DNA of 64,000 bases from Secundilactobacillus folii (GTDB taxonomy: Bacteria > Bacillota > Bacilli > Lactobacillales > Lactobacillaceae), in contig NZ_WNJO01000002.1 in the NCBI RefSeq assembly GCF_009720675.1, forward strand, positions 1-64,000, in the 5' to 3' direction. Below are positions 43,082-52,182 of this stretch, in pieces. Both the position numbers and the translations under genes were made by a program. The notes under the pieces were generated by a model, which worked only from the letters and a program-made list of their open reading frames with translations, made no database searches and was not told the DNA's origin. Position 1 is the stretch's first letter. Every line of letters begins with the position of its first letter.

Positions 43082-43915
43082 TTGACAGCTGTGAATGCAT
43101 ATCCATATCAAGATACTTTTGAGCAGTACCTCAATCATCAGGAACTAGCTCAGGCAACGATTGCCGAATACCGTAGCGTTTTGAGCGACCTATTCAACTT
43201 TTTGAGTACCTTTAACGAGGGTTACCAAAATGACCATCGCGTCGCCACGTTGATGGACCGCGACGTTGAACAATATCTGGCAATGCTTGTCAACCAGCGA
43301 CAGGTGACAAACGGCACTTATAACAAGATGCTGTCACACATCAACATTTATTTTAAATACCTGTTCACCCACGATTTGATTCAGCACTACCCCACCCTGA
43401 CATTGAAGGGTAAATCTCACGATGATTTAAAGCCGCCGACAATTAAATGGCTGCACCTAATGCCAGAAATCTTGGCAAATCACCAATTGGCGATCTACAC
43501 GCGGCTGACCCTATTGATGTCCGAACATTTTTACACCGTAAAGGAGTTTCTTCAGCCTGGTTTTTACCAGCAATTTGATTCCCAAGCACTGACCAAAGAG
43601 GAACGCCACTTTTGGGCCGAATATCGTCGCTTTATTACGCCTTTGCAGGAACGTCAGCACAGTCGAGACCTCTTTTTAAAGCAGCGGCTAGATGGTGACC
43701 CGCACCTGACAGCTGCGGGGTTGCATAAATACCTCAAACCAGATGAGAAAATCCTCGGTTTCTCTTTAACACCGACCCGGCTCTACCAAAGCGCGGTGGT
43801 GGAGTTTCTTTTGCAGCACCCAACCATGCCCAATGAAGCCCTGAGTCAGCTGCTCCGACTAGATCCCCAGTCACTGGACTATTACCGCCGATTGACAGCA
43901 GAATACCGAACATGA
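43082..43915 (+). CDS. Degenerate tyrosine recombinase-like protein, 277 aa
   Basis: The N-terminal 95 residues form a SAM-like core-binding domain of integrases (TFEQYLNHQELAQATIAEYRSVLSDLFNFL, then SHINIYFKYLFTHDLI). The C-terminal part aligns by shape with the catalytic domain, but the residues are lost: the first Arg region reads LTLLMSEHF, HxxR reads TPTR, and the LGH motif reads LRL. A Tyr pair remains (LDYYRRL). It is probably not an active recombinase and may be a DNA-binding XerC/D relative. TTG start at 43082 behind AAAGGAGG. Confidence 0.75.
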   Translation: MTAVNAYPYQDTFEQYLNHQELAQATIAEYRSVLSDLFNFLSTFNEGYQNDHRVATLMDRDVEQYLAMLVNQRQVTNGTYNKMLSHINIYFKYLFTHDLIQHYPTLTLKGKSHDDLKPPTIKWLHLMPEILANHQLAIYTRLTLLMSEHFYTVKEFLQPGFYQQFDSQALTKEERHFWAEYRRFITPLQERQHSRDLFLKQRLDGDPHLTAAGLHKYLKPDEKILGFSLTPTRLYQSAVVEFLLQHPTMPNEALSQLLRLDPQSLDYYRRLTAEYRT

Positions 43916-44084
43916 TCAAATATTTAAAAATTAGGGCACCCCTTTGTAACTGACTCTGGTTAACAGCCAAGCGCGCCCGTTTATTAGTCCCAACAAAACG
44001 TCCAAAACGTTTAATTTTTGCGATGTCTTCTACTGCATTTCAACGTCGTTTACGGTATTATGAGGGCAAAGGAGTGTGATTTTT

Positions 44085-44387
44085 ATGGCAAAGAAAGCGG
44101 TTACGATTGACTTAGAAGAACTTGCTCAGCGACGGGCAGCATTTGTCCGGGAAAATCCCTGGATCATCCCTGTGGGCGTTGCCATTCAGATGATCCCGTT
44201 AGCACTGTTGATTCACGGCCATGTTAAAACGAATATCTATCGTAAAAAGCTCCAAATTGAACGGGAAAAGACGAAACAGCTTGAGTTAAAACTGCAAAGT
44301 GATCACACCCATGGCCATCATCACGGCCACCCACGCCATCGGGGACATCACCAGCACTTTGATCCCGTGGAACCACAGCAGTTATAG
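44085..44387 (+). CDS. Membrane protein with His-rich tail, 100 aa
   Basis: One TM helix (about residues 30-48, IIPVGVAIQMIPLALLIHG) is followed by a charged helix (IYRKKLQIEREKTKQLELKL) and a C-terminal tail with at least 12 His (HTHGHHHGHPRHRGHHQH). The tail could bind metal or be a pH-sensitive surface. GGAG precedes the ATG at 44085. No family recognised. Confidence 0.7.
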   Translation: MAKKAVTIDLEELAQRRAAFVRENPWIIPVGVAIQMIPLALLIHGHVKTNIYRKKLQIEREKTKQLELKLQSDHTHGHHHGHPRHRGHHQHFDPVEPQQL

Positions 44388-44415
44388 AAACAGTTAAAGA
44401 CTTGTCAACATCCAA

Positions 44416-44475
44416 AAATAAAGCGGTACTAGGTGAATTCTGTCAGCCAGAAAATCATCTAGTACCGCTTTATTT
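44416..44475. terminator. Bidirectional terminator
   Basis: AAATAAAGCGGTACTAG.TGA and TCATCTAGTACCGCTTTATTT form a ~20-bp stem between the His-rich gene and the end of the lpd operon. Confidence 0.75.
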
Positions 44476-44541
44476 GTTTTGAACTTGGTAATAACCGGTT
44501 TTAAGCTGTTCACAGCTCGCGCGCGTTAGAAAAGCGAACGA

Positions 44542-44937
44542 TTATTTCGCAAATTTCTCCGGAACTTTCTGCCGCGGATGGGCTGTTAGCCAATCACGAA
44601 TCTGGTCACCCAGTTCGTTGACGATTGGCCCCATGGCGGCCATTTGTGCTTTTGAAATCACGTTCACGTGGACGCCACTAACGATGAAAGCATTACTCTG
44701 CAACGCCGGTTTGATCCGCTTGGCGAGCTGACGTGTCAACACACCCTCTTGATGTACGTGACCTGGACGGCTTGGCAGAGCTACAGTTTGTTCATGCCCA
44801 TGCAAATCGACTGTCGTCACGACGCCGTAATGAGGCACATCACCGCCGATCAACTGGATCAAAACATCCTGGTTTTGCCGTTCCAAAACAGCTCGCAACG
44901 TGACGCCAGCTCGAGTACTTTCAAACGTCTGCGTCAT
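44542..44937 (-). CDS. lpdD: LpdD-like protein of the phenolic acid decarboxylase system
   Basis: A 131-aa protein matching the small third subunit encoded with UbiD/UbiX decarboxylases of the gallate/vanillate type. Its exact role is unsettled; a chaperone or prenyl-FMN-handling role has been proposed. Pattern: GVTLRAVLERQNQDVLIQLIGGDVPHYGVV, then PSRPGHVHQEGVLTRQLAKRI and VSGVHVNVISKAQM. The ATG overlaps the lpdB stop by 4 nt (ATGA), so the two are coupled. Confidence 0.85.
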   Translation of the reverse strand: MTQTFESTRAGVTLRAVLERQNQDVLIQLIGGDVPHYGVVTTVDLHGHEQTVALPSRPGHVHQEGVLTRQLAKRIKPALQSNAFIVSGVHVNVISKAQMAAMGPIVNELGDQIRDWLTAHPRQKVPEKFAK

Positions 44938-45539
44938 TTTGAGTTCGCACCCTTCGCGTCTTTTTTAGCAGCGGCTAAGCCCTGCCAACGCCCGCCAAAT
45001 GCATTTTGAATGTGTAAATGATCCAGTAGTTTCATGGTGTTATGGTCGATTAAATCATCAATCGTCTTCGGATGGTTATAAAAGGCCGGAATTGGTGGGA
45101 TTATTTCAACGCCCATTCGCGCTAACTTCAGCATATTTTCCAAGTGGATCTGGTTAAACGGCGACTCGCGTGGAACCAATAGTAATGGTCGCCGTTCTTT
45201 GAGCGTCACATCCGCAGCTCGTCCAATCAACGTATCAGCCAAGCCTGTCGCAATGGCAGCCACCGTCTTCATACTGGCTGGCACAATGACCATGCCATCA
45301 TGCATAAACGAGCCACTAGCCACGGTAGCACCCATCTCACGGTCATCATAAACGACATCCGCCATCTCGTTAACCTGTTGCAGTGTATAACCCGTCTGTT
45401 CCACGGCCAGATTTTGTTTGGCCCACTTACTCATGATCAAATGGGTCTCAATCCCTGGTGTGGCCTGCAACGCCTGCAGCAACCGAACGCCATAGATTGT
45501 CCCGGATGCTCCGGTAATTGCCACTACGATTCGTCTCAT
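44934..45539 (-). CDS. lpdB: UbiX-type flavin prenyltransferase
   Basis: Makes prenylated FMN, the cofactor of UbiD decarboxylases, from FMN and dimethylallyl phosphate. The 201-aa product has the flavin-binding start RRIVVAITGASGTIYGVRLLQAL and the family motif VVIVPASMKTVAAIATGLADTLIGRAADVTLKERRPLLLVPRESPFN. The ATG at 45539 lies behind AAGGGGG; a longer reading upstream is rejected. It lies 33 nt after lpdC. Confidence 0.93.
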   Translation of the reverse strand: MRRIVVAITGASGTIYGVRLLQALQATPGIETHLIMSKWAKQNLAVEQTGYTLQQVNEMADVVYDDREMGATVASGSFMHDGMVIVPASMKTVAAIATGLADTLIGRAADVTLKERRPLLLVPRESPFNQIHLENMLKLARMGVEIIPPIPAFYNHPKTIDDLIDHNTMKLLDHLHIQNAFGGRWQGLAAAKKDAKGANSK

Positions 45540-45572
45540 GAACAAACCCCCTTCTGTCAAATCATGATGCTT

Positions 45573-47039
45573 TTACTTCAAATATTCTTCCCAATTAGTC
45601 ATCTTTTTAAATGGTGCCCGCTTGAACTTATCTCGCATGTTATATGGAACGGTGCCATCCAAAACTAACTTAGAACTCATACCGCGAATCCGGATCCTTG
45701 CAGGGTCATATTCAGGCAGTTCTGAAGGGTCAAGTGGGTGGTTACGCATCCCTTCCAGTACCATAATGTCGCGGTCAGCCTGAAAACGGGTATTGATCGT
45801 CCACATCACATCGTTCCAGTCAAAGATATCAACGTCTTCGTCGACTAGAATCACGGTCTTGAGTTCTTTAAATGCAGAGAAAGCCAATAGGGCGGCTTGG
45901 CGTTGAATCCCTTCATCCGCTTCGTCATCCTTATGAATCTGCATGATGGTCATCAGTTTACCGCCACCAGCTGGGGCGTTATAGACGTTCTTGACTTTGC
46001 CCGGAATGGCCCGATCAACTAAGTTCAAAATGGAAGCCTCAGTCGGAATCCCGGCCATCGAAACGTGCTCTTCGGAAGGACCAATGGTGGTCTGGACGAT
46101 CGGTCGGTCTTGACGGTGGGTCACCGCCTTGATCTTCACAACGTTGACAGCCGGGTTAGCAACGCCGTTATAGCCTGGGAATTCAGGCATCGCAAAACCC
46201 GTATTAGTATTAATATCTTCTTGCATATGGGTGTTAGGTTCGATCTCGCCTTCAATGATCCATTCAGAGCGGGCGATCCCTAACTGATCAACGGTCGTTC
46301 CCTTGACCAATTGCACTGGTTCGTTCCGCAGAGCGCCAGCGACTTGAAGTTCGTTGTAGCCTAGCGGTGTTGTCGGTGGCTCAAAAGTGGCACCGATGGT
46401 AATGGCTGGATCTAGCCCAATATTGATCGTAATCGGCATCGGCTTATTTTGTGCTTCGTATTCCTTTAAAAAGGCACCTAAATGCCGACCACCAGGCATA
46501 ATGTACATGCCGATGGTGTCCTTATCTTCAAGCACCATTCGGTGAATCGTCACGTCACTTTGCTTGTTGTCAGGACTGGATCCATAGACGACGCCCATGG
46601 TAATGTAAGGGCCTGCATCCTGAGGTGTATTTGTCGGCGCAGCTAAAATTTTTCGAATATCAAAGTTCGGGTCACTAGCTTTCATCACCACTTCTTGAGC
46701 CGGTGCTTGATCCTTTGAAACCTCTACCGGTGATACTGGATGGGTCACTGCGTCATTTAATAAATGCCCCAATGTTTTGTAATCGTGGTGCAAAATCATA
46801 CCCACCCGTTTTCTGGAGGCAATCGCACCAATTAATACTCGGCTATCGGGAAATCCTTTGACGTTATTAAACATCATTGCAGGACCCTCTTGGGTGGGTC
46901 GTTCAACGGTGCCACCAGCACCAATGTAGCGGTAAACACCTGCCAGATCGGCATCCGGGTCAATCTCCTTATCCGTTTCGTGATACTGGCCAGAATGGGT
47001 CTTAAGTTCATCAATTACCTTACGCAAGTCATATGCCAT
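45573..47039 (-). CDS. lpdC: UbiD-family phenolic acid decarboxylase (gallate/protocatechuate)
   Basis: A 488-aa catalytic subunit that removes CO2 from gallate or protocatechuate using prenyl-FMN. It closely follows L. plantarum LpdC as I recall it: SGQYHETDKEIDPDADLAGVYRYIGAGGTVERPTQEGPAMMFNNVKGFPDSRVLIG at the start, TIHRMVLEDKD in the middle, IGPSEEHVSMAGIPTEA, and LVDEDVDIFDWNDVMWTINTRFQADRD. The substrate assignment rests on family resemblance. In L. plantarum lpdC and lpdB are described as far apart; here all three subunits are one operon behind a LysR gene. Confidence 0.93.
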   Translation of the reverse strand: MAYDLRKVIDELKTHSGQYHETDKEIDPDADLAGVYRYIGAGGTVERPTQEGPAMMFNNVKGFPDSRVLIGAIASRKRVGMILHHDYKTLGHLLNDAVTHPVSPVEVSKDQAPAQEVVMKASDPNFDIRKILAAPTNTPQDAGPYITMGVVYGSSPDNKQSDVTIHRMVLEDKDTIGMYIMPGGRHLGAFLKEYEAQNKPMPITINIGLDPAITIGATFEPPTTPLGYNELQVAGALRNEPVQLVKGTTVDQLGIARSEWIIEGEIEPNTHMQEDINTNTGFAMPEFPGYNGVANPAVNVVKIKAVTHRQDRPIVQTTIGPSEEHVSMAGIPTEASILNLVDRAIPGKVKNVYNAPAGGGKLMTIMQIHKDDEADEGIQRQAALLAFSAFKELKTVILVDEDVDIFDWNDVMWTINTRFQADRDIMVLEGMRNHPLDPSELPEYDPARIRIRGMSSKLVLDGTVPYNMRDKFKRAPFKKMTNWEEYLK

Positions 47040-47138
47040 TTTTTATTCCTCCAATCGGTTTGATTATCTTTATCATGCAATTATTGGTGACTAAAAACAA
47101 TTCAAATTAATTCGCGTATCATTCCATATTGGAATATA

Positions 47139-48008
47139 TTAAGGCTGAATATACGACCAAAATAGATCACTAGCCGGTGTATGGTGATCCTTCCGCCGCA
47201 TAAAGACGAGTTGACTAGTCTGACCCGGTTCAAGTGGGACGGTTACGATTCCTGATAGGTCAGCAGTATTCAATGATTTAGCCATCATGATCGAAACCCC
47301 CATCCCTTGGCTGACCATTCCAAGGATCAAATCAATGCGTTCACCCTTATAGACCACTTTCGGTTTGATATTTGCCTTGGTCAGCAGCGTCATAACAGGC
47401 TGATATAAGTTAGTTGTCTCATCCAGCATTAAAAAATGGTGCGTTCGTAACCGATCAATGGTAATTTTTTCGGTGTCCGCTAGCGAATCGCCCTTTGGCA
47501 TCACGACAACAAACCGGTCAGTGTCAATCACTGCTGTGTCATACTCTGGCTTTGACTCGCCAAACAGACGGGTAAAAATAACGTCACTTTCGCCTTGATT
47601 CAAAGACGGCAATAACTGCGGGGTCTCTGACTCTGCAAAATGAAGGTCAATCTTGGGGTACGCATGAGTGAACGAAGCCATCAAATTGAAGGCTTTGTAC
47701 TGAGCAATTGAGGGAATGCTATGAATCGTTAATGCCATGTTACGGCTTTTTTGCTGGCGATTTAATTCGGCCATCATGGCGTTTTGGGACCCCAAGATCT
47801 CGCGAGCAAACGGCAAAATTGTTTGACCTGCCCAAGTCAATGAGATTTGACGATGACTGCGGTCGATGAGTTGCACATTCAGTTCCTTTTCAAACGCCAT
47901 GATCTGCTTAGAAATAGTTGCTTGCGTTGTGTAGCGATGGGCAGCAGTCTCCGTATAACTCAGCGTTTGAGCTAAATCAACAAAGGCTGCTAACTTATTT
48001 GTGTCCAT
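47139..48008 (-). CDS. LysR family regulator of the lpd operon
   Basis: A 289-aa full-length LysR protein with HTH at residues about 3-60 (KLAAFVDLAQTLSYTETAAHRYTTQATISKQIMAFEKELNVQLIDR) and a complete effector domain. It is co-oriented and 99 nt upstream of lpdC, so it likely senses a phenolic acid and activates the operon (inference). It is comparable in position and type to TanR-like regulators. The ATG at 48008 has AAGGAAG 8 nt upstream; a longer reading is rejected. Confidence 0.88.
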   Translation of the reverse strand: MDTNKLAAFVDLAQTLSYTETAAHRYTTQATISKQIMAFEKELNVQLIDRSHRQISLTWAGQTILPFAREILGSQNAMMAELNRQQKSRNMALTIHSIPSIAQYKAFNLMASFTHAYPKIDLHFAESETPQLLPSLNQGESDVIFTRLFGESKPEYDTAVIDTDRFVVVMPKGDSLADTEKITIDRLRTHHFLMLDETTNLYQPVMTLLTKANIKPKVVYKGERIDLILGMVSQGMGVSIMMAKSLNTADLSGIVTVPLEPGQTSQLVFMRRKDHHTPASDLFWSYIQP

Positions 48009-48132
48009 TAATGTCACTTCCTTAAACATTCCTTTTAGGCATATTTTAGCACAGACGCTGCTCATTTAAATCATCGTAGAAAATCACTGATGAGCGATTA
48101 AGAACAAAGTACTCTGAAGCTCTTCAATTCAA

Positions 48133-48189
48133 AAATAGGGTGGCACCATCGAATTTCCCCCTTGAAACACGTCTGGTACCACCCTATTT
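48133..48189 (-). terminator. Terminator of the GNAT gene
   Basis: AAATAGGGTGG / CCACCCTATTT stem with a ~35-nt loop. Confidence 0.65.
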
Positions 48190-48238
48190 AAATTAAATTT
48201 GAGCTCTTAAATCCACCGCTCAGATCAGCTGACTGGTC

Positions 48239-48685
48239 TTAGGAAGCCGAATTTTGCACGGTATCCATCAGCGTGTAATTAGCCGGGACAGCAATTCGAT
48301 CCTCACGTCGAATCACAAAGCCTTCATGGTCGTAGAATCTCAGCGCTGCCTCATTTTCAATGACGCATTTGAGTGTTAATGGCTGATCGGCTTCTTGCCG
48401 CAAGGCTTGGATCAAAGCATGACCGACACCACGGTGCTGAAATTCGGGTGCAACGAATAGCAGGTGAATAAAGTCCATGACCCGGTAAAGGGAAGCGAAC
48501 CCAGCGATTTGGCCATCGAGAACGGCAACGAACAGCGCTTCACCCCTGGAATCATGGGCGAAATCCTTCAGTTTGGGGTGTGCCACCCACGGAAAATACA
48601 GTTCGCGATCACGCCGATAGATTTCAGCGGCCGCCCGTCGATCTGCTCTTTTCATTGTTCTAATTGTTATTGACGTACGTGTCAT
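48239..48685 (-). CDS. GNAT family N-acetyltransferase, 148 aa
   Basis: The acetyl-CoA loop is intact (HRGVGHALIQALRQEA, about residues 83-98), preceded by MDFIHLLFVAPEFQ, and the end has NEAALRFYDHEGFVIRRED. This is a standard single-domain GNAT of unknown substrate. The first ATG directly follows GGGGG; a second ATG 10 codons later lacks a site. Monocistronic. Confidence 0.85.
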   Translation of the reverse strand: MTRTSITIRTMKRADRRAAAEIYRRDRELYFPWVAHPKLKDFAHDSRGEALFVAVLDGQIAGFASLYRVMDFIHLLFVAPEFQHRGVGHALIQALRQEADQPLTLKCVIENEAALRFYDHEGFVIRREDRIAVPANYTLMDTVQNSAS

Positions 48686-48976
48686 CCCCCTTTTTAGAAA
48701 GCATTATATCACGAGTGAAAAAATAAAAAGAAAGTTTAGTCGACTTAACTAGTTCTAAAAAAGGGCATTTCAGTAACTCTGTCTTTTAGTTATTATCAGA
48801 AAAATCTTTGGCTTTAAAAAATTAGCCCCATAAATCAAGTCTTACTCAAGCTGATTTAAAGTCAGATGAAAAACGAAGTTTATTATTTCTAAATTCTTAC
48901 TTATTCATCGAATTAGAAAATAAATATACATTATATATATTGACTTATCAGCTGTTAAAAAAAACGGGGTTCCGAG
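48686..48976. other. AT-rich region without a recognised gene
   Basis: No ORF with a ribosome-binding site and no known motif. Together with the small RNA and the dacA leader it makes up the 665-bp gap between the GNAT gene and dacA. Confidence 0.4.
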
Positions 48977-49005
48977 TTGAATTAGCCTGCTTTATGCGTT
49001 ATAGT
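48977..49005 (+). promoter_or_regulatory. Promoter of the candidate small RNA
   Basis: TTGAAT (48977-48982), 17-nt spacer, TATAGT (49000-49005). Confidence 0.6.
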
Positions 49006-49011
49006 ATGGGC

Positions 49012-49118
49012 ATACCAAATAACCTAATAACCAATCTATGTTCCCTTTATTAACCACTAAACTGGCTAGTAAAGCGACTTTCCATGAACGATCGTCCACC
49101 CAGACGACCGTTTTTTTT
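49012..49118 (+). ncRNA. Candidate small RNA, about 107 nt
   Basis: A promoter with 17-nt spacing is followed after about 75 nt by a terminator hairpin (AACGATCGTC / GACGACCGTT, 49087-49112) and eight T (49111-49118). A short frame inside (MFPLLTTKLASKATFHERSS..., from 49038) has no ribosome-binding site and continues through the terminator, so I favour a non-coding RNA. Confidence 0.45.
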
Positions 49119-49350
49119 GGTGTTTGGTAAGCACTTTTGTACTGATATAAATATTTACTAATACAAACCATTTTATTCAGCAACTTTATTAAACATTGAA
49201 ATTAAATGCTGGCTTTCATTTTGAAAAATAATAATTTTTCAATGATAAAATTTTACAAATGTTACCGAATTTTTGGGATAACTTAACCGTTTCTTTGCTC
49301 TTTCCAGTAATCTTTTCTGCTATACTTATTTCATCTGTGTGTGATAGGAG

Positions 49351-50631
49351 ATGGACACCATTCAAAAACCACAAATTCGTCGGCGCTGGACCAGCATTTT
49401 AATCGCTCTAACTTGCATGTTGTTGGCCTTTGCACCTGCTAGTCCGAGTTTGGCGAAAACAAAAAAATCAAGTAAAATGAGTAACTACACGAAAGTTAAA
49501 TCTGCTTATGTGATGGATGCCAAAAGTGGTCAGACGCTTTACGAAAATAACCAGGATAAAAAACTGCCCATTGCCAGTTTATCTAAAATGATGACCCTTT
49601 ATTTAACGACTCAGGAAATCAAACAACACAAATTAAAGTGGACGGATAAAGTTGCCGTCGGTCAAAATTTGATCAAAATGAGTAAGAGTTACAGCCTGGG
49701 TTCTTTTAAAATCAAACGTTCCAAACAGTATACCGTTAAACAACTGTATCAGGCCGCATTAATTGCGTCATCTAATTCTGCTGCAATTGCTTTAGGCGAA
49801 GCCGTCACCGGCGGTAACAACGCTAAATTTATCAGTATGATGAATCAGCAGGCAAAGGATTGGCACATCGATGCGACTTTTGTCAGCAGTTCTGGTCTGG
49901 ATAATACCGACCTGAAGCATTACGGTCTGCAATTACCAAAAACGTCTGGCAAAGCCCAAAACATGGTCAGTGCAAAAGCTATCAGTATCGTTGCTCAGCA
50001 TCTAACTGCAGCTTTCCCACAAATCACCCAGTGGAGTGAAAAAGCGACTTCTAAAATTGATAATCAAACCTTGGTTAATGCCAACGCACTGCTAAAATCA
50101 GGCACTTATTATCGTGCTAGCAATCATCTCACCGGTCTAAAAACTGGTTACACAGAAAACGCGGGGCTGTGCCTCACTGTGACGTACTGGCGACATGGCC
50201 GGAAACTGATTGCCACAATTATTGGCAGTAACACCGCCTTTACTGCAATGAACGGGCTAATTACGCACGTGGACAAGACTGTCAACGCAACTGACGTGAC
50301 GGAAAAGCCACAAACTTTCAAGCTTGATGGGCGTCAAATAGATGCCCAACCAGCAACTGGTAAAGCAACTGTTTGGTACCGAAAGAATCAAGACCCAAAG
50401 AAGATCAAAATCACCAACACCCTAACCGCCTCAAAATTACCAGTTAAAAAGGGTCAGCAAGTGACGATGACGCGGTATAACAGTACTGGTTTACCTAGTC
50501 AGACAAACCAGGGTGAAACGGCGACTAAAACAGTAACCAAGCCGGTTGCCAACCAAGGCAATGCTGGTGGCCGAAACTGGTTCAGTCAGTTCTTCTCAGG
50601 AATTGATAAAATGTTCTCGCATTTATTTTAA
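49351..50631 (+). CDS. dacA: D-alanyl-D-alanine carboxypeptidase (PBP5 type)
   Basis: Trims the terminal D-Ala of peptidoglycan stem peptides outside the membrane. In the 426-aa product the signal peptide spans residues 14-35, SxxK is SLSK (76-79), SxN is SSN in ALIASSNSA, and KTG is in LTGLKTGYT. A PBP5-like C-terminal domain follows, with a C-terminal amphipathic helix (RNWFSQFFSGIDKMFSHLF) for membrane contact. The start is odd: AGGAG abuts the ATG with no spacer. Confidence 0.93.
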   Translation: MDTIQKPQIRRRWTSILIALTCMLLAFAPASPSLAKTKKSSKMSNYTKVKSAYVMDAKSGQTLYENNQDKKLPIASLSKMMTLYLTTQEIKQHKLKWTDKVAVGQNLIKMSKSYSLGSFKIKRSKQYTVKQLYQAALIASSNSAAIALGEAVTGGNNAKFISMMNQQAKDWHIDATFVSSSGLDNTDLKHYGLQLPKTSGKAQNMVSAKAISIVAQHLTAAFPQITQWSEKATSKIDNQTLVNANALLKSGTYYRASNHLTGLKTGYTENAGLCLTVTYWRHGRKLIATIIGSNTAFTAMNGLITHVDKTVNATDVTEKPQTFKLDGRQIDAQPATGKATVWYRKNQDPKKIKITNTLTASKLPVKKGQQVTMTRYNSTGLPSQTNQGETATKTVTKPVANQGNAGGRNWFSQFFSGIDKMFSHLF

Positions 50632-50700
50632 AATCCACTGTATTTCGCAAATGACGATCGTTTTTGCGTAGGTGCGACAAAATCAAAATCTGGCCATCTG

Positions 50701-50776
50701 AATAAAGCGCGTCGCAGATTCCAAACTAGGAATCCACGACGCGCTTTATTTACATTCTGGGATCTAGTCAAGTTTT
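50701..50776 (+). repeat. Dispersed palindromic repeat, family 1, copy B
   Basis: A hairpin with arms 50701-50722 and 50729-50750 (14-bp perfect base AATAAAGCGCGTCG/CGACGCGCTTTATT) plus the family tail ATTCTGGGATCTAG..AAGTTTTA. It also serves as a terminator for dacA. Confidence 0.7.
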
Positions 50777-50880
50777 ACAGATTCTTAAAAATGAGAAATC
50801 ACCCATAAATTTCACAAACATCTCATGATATTTGATATACTGACAGTTAAAGATTTTAACTAGAGGAGTTTAATCAAATC

Positions 50881-52158
50881 ATGGATGATATTAAGATTGG
50901 CCTCGTTGGCCTTGGGACTGTTGGCAGTAGCGTCCTAAAAATGATCACGGAAAATCAAGATAAGGTGCAAAATATCACTGGGCGACGGCTCAACGTCAAA
51001 ACAATCGTCGTCCGAAACATTGCTAAGCACCAAGACCAGGTACCCGAAAACGTTAAATTGACCACTGAGCTAGCAGACATCGTCAATGACCCAGAAATTA
51101 AAATCGTGGTTGAAGTCATGGGTGGCTTGCATCCGGCAAAAGAGGTCATTACGCAGTTACTGAATGCCAAAAAACACGTTGTAACTGCCAATAAGGACCT
51201 GATTGCTTCAGCTGGTGAAGAGCTGGCTGCTCTCGCTCGTGCTAACCACTGCGACCTCATGTACGAAGCGAGTGTCGCTGGTGGGATTCCAATTCTGCGG
51301 ACCATCGTCACTAGTTTTGCCGCGGACCATATTACCGAAGTTAAGGGAATCGTTAACGGCACCACCAACTATATTTTGACCCAAATGCAGCGGCGTAATT
51401 GGACCTACGATCAAGCGTTAATGAAAGCGCAGGAACTTGGGTTTGCCGAGTCCGATCCCACAAACGATGTGGAGGGCATCGACGCTGCCTACAAAATGGT
51501 TATCCTAAGCCAATTTTCATATGGGACGCACATTAAACTAGCCAATATGAAAGTGGAAGGCATTTCAGCAATTCAGCAACGTGACGTGCTTCAAGCGGAC
51601 GCATTTGGCTACACGATTAAATTGCTAGGTATCTCACGACGAATCAACGGCGGTGTATTTGCCGAAGTCGGTCCCGTTCTCGTGCCCAAAGACCATCCGC
51701 TAGCCACCATTAATAACGAAAATAACGCCGTCATGGTAACTGGTGAAGCGGTTGGCGAAACCCTGTTTTACGGGCCTGGTGCCGGCGGTTTACCCACTGC
51801 TAACAGCGTGTTAAGTGACATCGTTTCCGTAACAAAAAACATTGTGCTGGGAACCACCGGTAATTCTTTCAACAATTATCAAAGCGATATTGGCCGCGTA
51901 GACCCCAACGACATAGTCTACGCCTACTACCTGTCCCTTCAGATGCTAGATGCTCCCGGACAAATGCTAAAACTAACTCAAATCATGACCCAGATTGGGG
52001 CAAGTTTTAGCCGCATTGTTCAAACTAAAAACGATGATCAGACAGCTCGCGTCGTCATCATCACTCACAAAATGTCCAAAGCTCAGCTGGCTGATTTCAA
52101 ACAACAGTTAGCTGCCGTGGATACAATTTCACTTTTGGGAAGTTATAAGGTTCTTTAG
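50881..52158 (+). CDS. hom: Homoserine dehydrogenase
   Basis: NAD(P)H reduction of aspartate semialdehyde to homoserine, on the way to threonine and methionine. The 425-aa product has the Rossmann motif IGLVGLGTVGSSV (residues 5-17), EVMGGLHPAKE, ANKDLIA, and the substrate segment VNGTTNYILTQM. A C-terminal ACT-like domain (about 345-425) suggests allosteric control. The ATG is 9 nt behind GAGGAG. No thrB or thrC is adjacent. Confidence 0.94.
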   Translation: MDDIKIGLVGLGTVGSSVLKMITENQDKVQNITGRRLNVKTIVVRNIAKHQDQVPENVKLTTELADIVNDPEIKIVVEVMGGLHPAKEVITQLLNAKKHVVTANKDLIASAGEELAALARANHCDLMYEASVAGGIPILRTIVTSFAADHITEVKGIVNGTTNYILTQMQRRNWTYDQALMKAQELGFAESDPTNDVEGIDAAYKMVILSQFSYGTHIKLANMKVEGISAIQQRDVLQADAFGYTIKLLGISRRINGGVFAEVGPVLVPKDHPLATINNENNAVMVTGEAVGETLFYGPGAGGLPTANSVLSDIVSVTKNIVLGTTGNSFNNYQSDIGRVDPNDIVYAYYLSLQMLDAPGQMLKLTQIMTQIGASFSRIVQTKNDDQTARVVIITHKMSKAQLADFKQQLAAVDTISLLGSYKVL

Positions 52159-52182
52159 GTTCCTTAGGTTCCTTACGTAAAT

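Noticed and set aside
48992-49183. 63-codon minus-strand frame over the small RNA
   Set aside because: It is antisense to a promoter, hairpin and T-run and has no ribosome-binding site.
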